Shown piece after piece: positions 56,340 through 64,000 of a stretch of 64,000 nucleotides of DNA. Source of the DNA: Neoarius graeffei (taxonomy: Eukaryota; Chordata; Actinopteri; Siluriformes; Ariidae); assembly GCF_027579695.1 (NCBI RefSeq), contig NC_083583.1:21190099-21254098 (forward strand), given 5' to 3'. Positions within the stretch are counted from its first letter, which is position 1; every line of letters starts with the position of its first letter. The position numbers and the translations under genes were made by a program. The notes below the pieces were generated by a model. It was not told where the DNA came from and made no database searches. It was given only the letters and a program-made list of their open reading frames with translations.

Positions 56340-59300
56340 CTATATACAGAAACATTCAGACAAAACAAAAAACAGAGCTATGTTTAGATAAATTAATTCA
56401 CCACTCTAAAGACTGTCCTCTTAAACTAAAATTGCTAGTAATAATATATAGATTTAGGCACTGCCTAAAAGCGGAGCTCCCATCTGTTTCTGGGTTGTAG
56501 AATTGTCTTATATCATAGCCAGCCTCTTTTGTTTTATTTCTTTACCGTTATAGTTACTATACTGTTTTCTTATGCTGTACAAAATGTCAGGTGACAACAG
56601 CAACAAGTTAACTCACTACTATACTGTCCTGACTACTACTCTACTTCACACTTCACTAGTTGTTGGGTTTCACTAGTTGTTGGGTGGCACGCACGCACAG
56701 GACCAAAACCATCAGAAAACAACTCGATGGGTTACTCACTACTCAGCTGTTGGGTTTCCTGTGGTGGCACGCACGCACAGGACCAAAACCATCAGAAAAC
56801 AACTCGATGGGTTACTCACTACTCAGCTGTTGGCTTTCCTGTGGTGGCAGGCACGCACACACAGGACTGAAACCATCAGAAAACAACTCGATGGGTTTCT
56901 TTATGTATCCACACTCTATGCCTATGGGGCTCCACTCGCGCGGCCCAAAGAGAATGCATTTGATATCTTTTTCAAGATGCCGTACCTTCTCCTCAGCTGA
57001 AACACCCTCCTCCAGGTTATTGAGTGCATTTTCCACGCGTGCTAGTCTCCCTGACAGTGAGAGCAGCAGGCTGACCACTTTGTCCAGGTCTCCAATAAAC
57101 ATGCGGAACTTGTCCAGCTCATTGGGCTTGCAAATGGCCTGTACAGTGGCCTCCACCTCTTCACCCAGGGTATTGTTGTCCTGCATGTCCTCCAGAAGAC
57201 TCTCTCTGGCCTCACGTAGTACCTGCAGTTTCCTGCTCAGACTGTCGATCAACTCCTGCTGCAGGGACATACAACAGGTACATGAGTTCAAGTGAGCACT
57301 GTATACCCTATTCCCACTCACAGTGAAAACCATAAATTTTCCATTATTATGCAGTAATGGGGGCGGCACGGTGGTGTAGTGGTTAGCACTGTCGCCTCAC
57401 AGCAAGAAGGGCGTTTCTGTGCGGAGTTTGCATGTTCTCCCCATGTCCACGTGGGTTTCCTCTGGGTGCTCCGGTTTCCCCCACAGTCCAAAGACATGCA
57501 GGTTAGGTTAACTGGTGACTCTAAATTGACCATAGGTGTGAATGTGAATGGTTGTCTGTGTCTATGCGTCAGCCCTGGCGACTTGTCCAGGGTGTACCCC
57601 GCCTTTCACCCGTAGTCAGCTGGGATAGGCTCCAGCTTGCCTACGACCCTGTAGAGCAGGATAAAGCGGCTAGAGATAATGAGATGAGATGCAGTAATGA
57701 GTATGGTAGTAATGTGTGAATGAAAGTAAAAGGGCAAACTTGAAATGTTAATCTATTCCCAGTCGATCTAGTAACATTTATGGAAATCTTTTGTTATGGC
57801 TTCAGTGGAAATTGGGATCATCAGATTTATGTGTTGTGACTAGTCGTGACATTGCTGGCAGTGATGCAAATGATGATGTAGTGATATTGTGAAGGCACTA
57901 CTCATACTGCCTCAATGTAAAGCAACCAGCGGCAAAATCAAAACAGCAAGCAAACATCGGCAGGTATAGTGGGAGCACTGTATCCACGGGGATACATTCC
58001 AAGATCTAACGTGGATAGCCAAAACTGCAGAGGGAGCAAGCTTGTTTTTCATGTACATATATACCTATAATAAAGTTTCATTTATAAATTACACACAATA
58101 TAACATCAACAAGAGTAACTAATAATAAAATAAAAGTTATAACAATGTACTGTAACAAGTTATGTAAATGTGCATGAGGAACACAATGAGCATCAATATT
58201 AAACAAATATACCATGCACTAAGAGGCTCTGGTTGAAATTGTGGATTCTCTGAGGTGACTGGCATAGTACTATTTTCTAAGGGACGCAGCCCTGAATCCA
58301 GAATTACCAGTGCCTCTCAGTGCATGGTATATTAGACTTATATCCCTCATCAAAAATTCCCAAACTAAAAGTGTTAAAATTGAATCTCGACATAAACTCA
58401 CTGGAGACAGCCATGTTTGTTGTTTACGTCGGAGCAACCTTTGACCTGCGCATGTACAATGTACCATGCTATCACCTCCCAGGCTAGGCATGATCATGGT
58501 ACGTAGATCTACACACACGGAAATGCTTGCGGAGCCACAGCTGTGACTCGAGTCGGCCATATAGCTTGAAATTGTGACATCAGTTCATGGCATATCCAAG
58601 ATATACCATGACTGACTCACACCATATCCTTTTTTTTTTTTGATGTCACGAGTTATGTTGCTTAATCAGTGGTGGAAGTATTTTATGTCATGTGAGCCAT
58701 CTTTGGCCAATGACTGCATGGGAATTTTTTGATGAGGGATATAAAATAAAATAAAGACAAACACAAGACAAACTAACAGAAGCCAAGGTTTAAATAAGGC
58801 AAGTAATAAGTATTCAAAGTGAAAGCAGGTGTTCGTGGTTAATGCTGTCTATAAGCAGGGTGTGTATTTCGAGGGGTCATGCTAGTACGCTTGAGCGAGT
58901 CAGCAGAAACGACGGTCCCACTGTATAAGCAAAGATATTATAAATATCCTTGGCTTGAACAATACAAATGCTCAGAAACAGGAAAACAACTCTCAACAGA
59001 GCCGTAATGCAGCTCGACTCGTGCTATGTTGCTAACTAGCTAATGTCTCAGCCAGGGCTTTTCACTTTGTGAATTATCACCATATCTGGTCTCTCATGGT
59101 TGGCATTCTGTTAAATACAGTCAGGTGGGAATACAACCCCGATTCCAAAAAAGTTGGGACAAAGTACAAATTGTAAATAAAAACTGAATGCAATGATGTG
59201 GAAGTTTCAAAATTCCATATTTTATTCAGAATAGAACATAGATGACATAGCAAATGTTTAAACTGAGAAAATGTATAATTTAAAGAGAAAAATTAGGTGA

Positions 59301-62300
59301 TTTTAAATTTCATGACAACAACACATCTCAAAAAAGTTGGGACAAGGCCATGTTTACCACTGTGAGACATCCCCTTTTCTCTTTACAACAGTCTGTAAAC
59401 GTCTGGGGACTGAGGAGACAAGTTGCTCAAGTTTAGGGATAGGAATGTTAACCCATTCTTGTCTAAAGTAGGATTCTAGCTGCTCAACTGTCTTAGGTCT
59501 TTTTTTGTCGTATCTTCCGTTTTATGATGCGCTAAATGTTTTCTATGGGTGAAAGATCTGGACTGCAGGCTGGCCAGTTCAGTACCCGGACCCTTCTTCT
59601 ATGCAGCCATGATGCTGGAATTGATGCAGTATGTGGTTTGGCATTGTCATGTTGGAAAATGCAAAGTCTTCCCTGAAAGAGACGTCGTCTGGATGGGAGC
59701 ATACGTTGCTCTAGAACCTGGATATACCTTTCAGCATTGATGGTGTCTTTCCAGATGTGTAAGCTGCCCATGCCACACGCACTAATGCAACCCCATACCA
59801 TCAGAGATGCAGGCTTCTGAACTGAGCGCTGATAACAACTTGGGTCATCCTTCTCCTCTTTAGTCTGAATGACACGGCATCCCTGATTTCCATAAAGAAC
59901 TTCAAATTTTGATTCGTCTGACCACAGAACAGTTTTCCACTTTGCCACAGTCCATTTTAAATGAGCCTTGGCCCAGAGAAGACGTCTGCGCTTCTGGATC
60001 GTGTTTAGATACGGCTTCTTCTTTGAACTATAGAGTTTTAGCTGGCAACGGCGGATGGCACGGTGAATTGTGTTCACAGATAATGTTCTCTGGAAATATT
60101 CCTGAGCCCATTTTATGATTTCCAATACAGAAGCATGCCTGTATGTCATGCAGTGCCGTCTAAGGGCCCGAAGATCACGGGCACCCGGTATGGCTTTCCG
60201 GCCTTCACCCTTACGCACAGAGATTCTTCCAGATTCTCTGAATCTTTTGATGATATTATGCACTGTAGATCATGATATGTTCAAACTCTTTGCAATTTTA
60301 CACTGTCAAACTCCTTTATGATATTGCTCCACTATTTGTTGGCGCAGAATTAGGGGGATTGGTGATCCTCTTCCTATCTTTACTTCTGAGAGCCGCTGCC
60401 ACTCCAAGATGCTCTTTTTATACCCAGTCATGTTCATGACCTATTGACAATTGACCTAATGAGTTGCAATTTGGTCCTCCAGCTGTTCCTTTTTTGTACC
60501 TTTAACTTTTCCAGCCTCTTATTGCCCCTGTCCCAACTTTTTTGAGATGTGTTGCTGTCATGAAATTTCAAATGAGCCAATACTTGGCATGAAATTTCAA
60601 AATGTCTCACTTTTGACATTTGATATGTTGTCTATGTTCTATTGTGAATGCAATATCAGTTTTTGAGATTTGTAAATTATTGCATTCTGGTTTTATTTAC
60701 AATTTGTACTTTGTCCCAACTTTTTTGGAATCGGGGTTGTACATGATATACGACTGTTCCCTTGTGGAACAATAAGTGGGAATGAGAATTTGTTTTTACC
60801 TTATACATTAATGGATTTCATATGAGAAAGGGGCTATAAATAACAGGACTGCAGCTCTACTATAAATGTGAGGGAGAGTTTTGCACTGGTCCTATGAGAG
60901 TAGTGTAGCTAACATGTCTATTTATTTCAAAGGAATTTCTGTGTAAATAAACATCAAACCAAATCCAGTTCTTCAGTGATTTCATACAGACTTTCTGATG
61001 TTTTAGGGAGTTACTGCAATCTATAAACAAGAACAAAATGTCATACTGTTGTAACATTATGGGGTCATGGAATCACTTTTTCCCCTACCACAATTTGGCA
61101 CCTAAATTTCTAAACTTATCTAAAAATATATATGATTATAGAGAATTATATTAAAGTTTGAAAATGAGTAAAAGTCAAAAGTATTCGGTGAAAGAAAATG
61201 AAAAACAGACTTGCGTATACTGTAGTTATAGTTCTTGTACTTTGTTACTTCCCACCTCTGCTTGGCCGCACCTCCCACAATTGTACTAGATCATATACTA
61301 GTACCACTGTACCCTTAAATTTATTTATATATTTTAAAAATGATTATATCTGGGGGCGTCGTGGCTCAGGTGGTTAAGGCGCCATGCCGTGAATGCGGGC
61401 GACCCGGGTTCGGTTCCGGCCCGGGGTCGTTTCCCGATCCCTTCCCGTCTCTCTCTCTCCCGCTCGTTTCCTGTCTCTGCACTGTCCTATCCAGTGAAGG
61501 TGCAAAAAGCCCAAAAAAATATCTTTAAAAAAAAAAAAAAAATGATTATATCAATAATGTCAGTTGAAGCAAGTATATAGAGATTTGGATAGACATCTGT
61601 TACTTTTTAACTACATTAGATCTGTAGCTAGAGTGCAAAATGAAAGAAGCAAAGATTGGACAACAAACCGATCTTGTCTTGGCTGAGTGAGCACAATTTG
61701 GTGAAAAATTGCGTAAATTTGTATATATTAAAAAAACTAATGAAATAGTGACTATGTGTATATTATCTAAGCTTAGATTCTTCAAAGTAGCCACCGTTTA
61801 TCTTACACACTATTGGCATTATCTTAAACAGCTTCATGAGGTAGTCACCTGGAATGCCTTTCAATTAACAGGTACAGTATGCCTCATCAAAAGTTAATTA
61901 GTGCAATTTCTTGCCTTCTTAATGTGTTTGAGATCCAAGAGTAAATAATAAAAATACACTAAATAGCCCTATTCCACAATTACAGTAATCCATTACTATT
62001 ATGTCAAGAACTGCTCAACTAAGTAAAGAGAAACGACATCCATCATTACTTTAAGACATAAAACGTCTTTTAATTCATAAAAATAAAGAAAAAAAACCCC
62101 ACTGAATTAGAAGGTGTGTGCAAACTTTAGACTGGTATTGTAATTGTACCTTCTTACTGGACAGATCATATTCAAGTTCATCTTCAGAGCCCTGTTCCTT
62201 CATCTGTTCTTGCATGTCCTTCATCTTAATTAGGAGCTCGGCTTTGGGAGCTGATGTACTGTAGTACGAAGAGCTCGTCGCTAGGGAGGCCGAGGCAGCC

Positions 62301-63290
62301 ATTTTGTCATCGGCTCTGCAAATCAGATGCATAATCAGTGTTCGCAGATATGTACGGGAGGAAAAAACAATGTTCAAATGACAAGAACAGATGCAAATAC
62401 ATTGAGATAAACAATGAAATTCAGGCATTTTTAAATATGTGATACAATTTAATTATTAAGATTGCATATAAATTGACCGCTATATACATGTGCACAAAAA
62501 ACTCTGGGGGCCAGCAGTATAAGAAGTCTGCTACTGTGAATCATTCCAACAGGATCTTTTAACATCTCAAAAAAACGTTAATATGTAAAGTACTTCATTA
62601 ACAGTATTATACAAGCAGAGGAGGGTGTTGTAAATGTTTTTCTTATTGATCCATAAACAAAAGAGCAAACCTAAATCCACAAACTAATATTTAGTTTACT
62701 ATAAACCTGTTGAATCAGCCCTAGTCATTCAGACATCTGGAGGTTGAGTGTAACATCACGAGTCTAAACTGCCTCTCTCATACTCAAACAGAACAGGTAC
62801 TTACTTCTCCTGTGTGGTTTTGGGAGACTGTTTTGAAGCCGATTTTCTCCTTTGTTGTAGACCTTCTAGAAGCTGCTCTCCCTGAGGGTAGAGCCCTTCC
62901 ATCAGGTCCATCGTGGTCTTCATCTTGCTCTGATCCAAAATATCTACCAGACTCTTATCCATTCCCATGATGTCTCTGGCTAGTTCTTCTCTCTTCTCAT
63001 CATCCTTGGAAAGGCCAGCAGGAGCTGCACTCAGCCTCACGGTCTCTGTGCTGTCCATCTTCTTGACCTCTGAAGAACTGAGCTGCATGGCATGGAAAAG
63101 GAAAGGCGGCTGCTCTGGGGAGCATGATAAGTTTAGCTGATGTATAAATCCTTTATCAGTGCCTCCAGGTGACTCACTGGGAACCAGATAATGCTTCGTT
63201 TCTGTATCAGTGCTGCCTTCTGCATGGACAATCCTCATGGGAATGTTTTTCACAGCAGAGCTGGGCTCTGCTGTGTTCTCCAACAGATTA
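56064..63290 (-). CDS. shroom2: shroom2, last four coding exons with ASD2 domain (partial)
   Basis: 3' part of a Shroom-family actin-binding scaffold; the ASD2 domain binds Rho kinase and drives apical actomyosin contraction (known for the family). Exons: 62805-63290, 62150-62315, 56986-57258, 56064-56339, stop TAA at 56064-56066; about 399 residues. ASD2 hallmarks are [91 protein letters not shown] and [20 protein letters not shown], mostly coiled coil. Paralogue choice (SHROOM2 rather than 3 or 4) rests on recall of the ASD2 sequence and on the neighbouring cldn34 and clcn4. A minus-strand AATAAA at 55906-55911 is a possible polyadenylation signal about 155 nt past the stop. The upstream exons (PDZ, ASD1) are beyond the right edge. 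Confidence 0.93.
56683..56900. repeat. 80-bp minisatellite in shroom2 intron
   Basis: Units start GGTGGCACGCACGCACAGGA at 56683, 56763 and 56843 (period exactly 80), the third partial and diverged. The array ends about 85 bp from the donor at 56985. Confidence 0.92.
56986..57258 (-). CDS. shroom2: shroom2 exon: ASD2 core coiled coil
   Basis: 273 bp, 91 codons, phase 0 to 0. Encodes [20 protein letters not shown] through [20 protein letters not shown] to [15 protein letters not shown]. The acceptor lies in CTGCAGCAG, so use of the first AG would add one Gln. Confidence 0.93.
57360..57689 (+). mobile_element. tRNA-derived SINE copy 12 lacking box B
   Basis: Duplication TGCAGTAATG at 57350-57359 and 57690-57699. 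After CAGCAAGAAGG the sequence jumps to GCGTTTCTGTGCGG, deleting the box B block; a second small gap removes the TGTGATGACC word. Tail GATGAGAT. Confidence 0.9.
57700..58337. other. shroom2 intron with short hairpin
   Basis: An inverted repeat pairs about 58206-58251 with 58289-58333 (ATATACCATGCACT / AGTGCATGGTATAT). Confidence 0.6.
58338..58744. mobile_element. MITE in shroom2 intron
   Basis: 407 bp with about 25-bp inverted ends (TTATATCCCTCATCAAAAAT / ATTTTTTGATGAGGGATATAA shortened here to the shared part). No ORF. Confidence 0.75.
59134..60739 (-). mobile_element. Tc1-like transposon copy B, complete
   Basis: 1606 bp between TA dinucleotides (59132-59133, 60740-60741), ends CAACCCCGATTCCAAAAAAG. 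Sister of the split copy at 1-3572; serves as the empty-site reference for the Harbinger insertion. Confidence 0.94.
59400..60430 (-). pseudogene. Tc1-like transposase, copy B, with stops
   Basis: Minus strand: [18 protein letters not shown] start near 60430, HTH region with TGA codons after YHKGV and SLNIS, then [36 protein letters not shown] (first Asp), [14 protein letters not shown] (second), [12 protein letters not shown] (Glu region) followed by a stop at 59532. Catalytic residues survive but the frame is interrupted several times. Confidence 0.88.
60742..61338. other. shroom2 intron, gene-free
   Basis: GTTACTTCCCACCTCTGC at about 61244 marks a common fish repeat end; otherwise nothing. 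Confidence 0.5.
61351..61540 (+). mobile_element. Second tRNA-derived SINE family, complete
   Basis: 190 bp with duplication AATGATTATATC at 61339-61350 and 61541-61552. Box A GTGGCTCAGGTGGTTAAGG, box B GGTTCGGTTCC, a pyrimidine-rich middle and a poly-A tail. Unrelated body to the GATGA-tailed family; nearly no decay, so probably young. Confidence 0.9.
62150..62315 (-). CDS. shroom2: shroom2 exon: [12 protein letters not shown] segment
   Basis: 166 bp between a TTTGCAG acceptor and a GTACAA donor; 55 codons plus the base completing Lys. Contains [20 protein letters not shown] and an acidic stretch [14 protein letters not shown]. Confidence 0.92.
62805..63290 (-). CDS. shroom2: shroom2 exon: linker and ASD2 start
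   Basis: 486 bp, acceptor CCAATGCAG, starts with the third base of a codon and ends two bases into a codon before GTAAGT. The first ~100 residues are low-conservation linker (Ser/Glu rich); the end is [20 protein letters not shown] and [20 protein letters not shown]. Confidence 0.88.
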
Positions 63291-64000
63291 CTGCATTGGG
63301 AGACAGATAACTTTTTAGACGAAATCACAACACACTATAGATAACATTAAAAAAGTATGTCATTTCATATTATACCACAGGGTACTCTCGAATCTGACTG
63401 ATCTCAAGGTTTTGATTAATTTTCCAAGAGTGCAGAGTAGGGTCAGCTGTAATTTAATGTTATAATGTTGTAATGTAAGTATAACAGAAACTAACTTGTT
63501 TCTCGGACGTTCCACGACATTCAGTGTAACTATAAACTGTGTTGTTTATTAATAAATGGAAGAAAAAAATACAATAATTGTCAAATTGCGGTGATATAAG
63601 AGGAACTAACCAGTTTGGTAAATGCTGTTATTAGAAAGTAATCAACTTTGCAATGGTTCAAGTTATTCTATATTGCATCAAGACACATCACACTACCCCA
63701 TCATTGATTAATTTTCTTTAACAGAATGCACTGATTTTTTTTTTTTTATTCCAGCACCAATAAAACAAGAATCCACACTTTTAAACAAAAATCTAGACCC
63801 CTAAAGGACATATATAACTCTACAAGGTTAGCCTTTTAGAAAGGGGTCCAAGCAGAGCCCCTTTAGGAAGCTAAAAACCTTCAACGATCCAAAGAACTTA
63901 TGAGTGAAGAAAAAAGACCTTTACTAAGGTAAACATTTTAAATAAAGCAAGACTAAACTGAAGTGAGTAAAACTTAAGAATTAAGATTCAAATTCTGAGT
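63291..64000. other. shroom2 intron, right edge
   Basis: No exon or repeat recognised; upstream shroom2 exons should follow beyond 64000. Confidence 0.5.

Noticed and set aside
56660-57295. 211-codon plus-strand frame opposite shroom2
   Set aside because: Antisense of the 80-bp minisatellite and of the ASD2 exon; the exon is supported on the minus strand by splice sites and ASD2 conservation.

Overview
The window reads as teleost fish nuclear DNA. Protein-coding genes are split into short exons with GT..AG borders and consistent phases, the gene order matches part of human Xp22.2 (SHROOM2 - CLDN34 - CLCN4), and most of the rest is transposable elements typical of ray-finned fish: Tc1-like, Tigger/pogo, PIF/Harbinger, Kolobok and hAT DNA transposons, L2-like and RTE-like LINEs, Penelope-like elements and tRNA-derived SINEs. 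Species cannot be fixed from the sequence alone.

Four host genes can be supported. (1) clcn4, minus strand: ten coding exons from 15485 down to 5724 give about 733 residues of a ClC-4 type Cl-/H+ exchanger; the short last exon is not here and must lie left of position 1. (2) A single-exon claudin, plus strand, 39563-40231. (3) A single-exon claudin-34-like gene, minus strand, 51256-52011. (4) The last four coding exons of shroom2, minus strand, 63290 down to 56064, carrying the C-terminal ASD2 domain; the rest of the gene lies beyond 64000.

Layout. 1-5.43 kb: a Tc1-like element split by a PIF/Harbinger element that itself carries a SINE, then a second Tc1-like element; all lie in the last clcn4 intron. 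5.7-15.5 kb: clcn4 exons; the 4.8-kb intron between exons ending at 14536 and starting at 9760 holds an inverted dimer of Penelope-like elements bounded by a 13-bp target duplication. 15.7-32.2 kb: gene-free mosaic of Kolobok (THAP-encoding), Tigger, L2-like LINE, SINE, microsatellites, a short Penelope palindrome and an inverted pair of Harbinger-like MITEs inside a SINE. 32.2-35.6 kb: near full-length LINE with a 12-bp target duplication. 37.1-38.7 kb: Tc1-like element whose transposase start has been replaced by an inverted copy of its own other end. 39.5 kb: claudin. 41-51 kb: microsatellites, Tc1 remnants, hAT remnants, SINEs, a MITE. 51-52 kb: cldn34. 52-56 kb: almost featureless AT-rich DNA. 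56-64 kb: shroom2 with an 80-bp minisatellite, a SINE, a MITE, another Tc1-like copy (sister of the one at position 1) and a second SINE family in its introns.

The host genes are not a functional unit: they are an endosomal exchanger, two tight-junction family proteins and an actin/myosin-binding scaffold kept together by old synteny. The most unusual content is structural: two Penelope-derived inverted dimers with tails outward, one with a clear single-event target duplication, and a Tc1-like element rebuilt with about 408-bp inverted ends.
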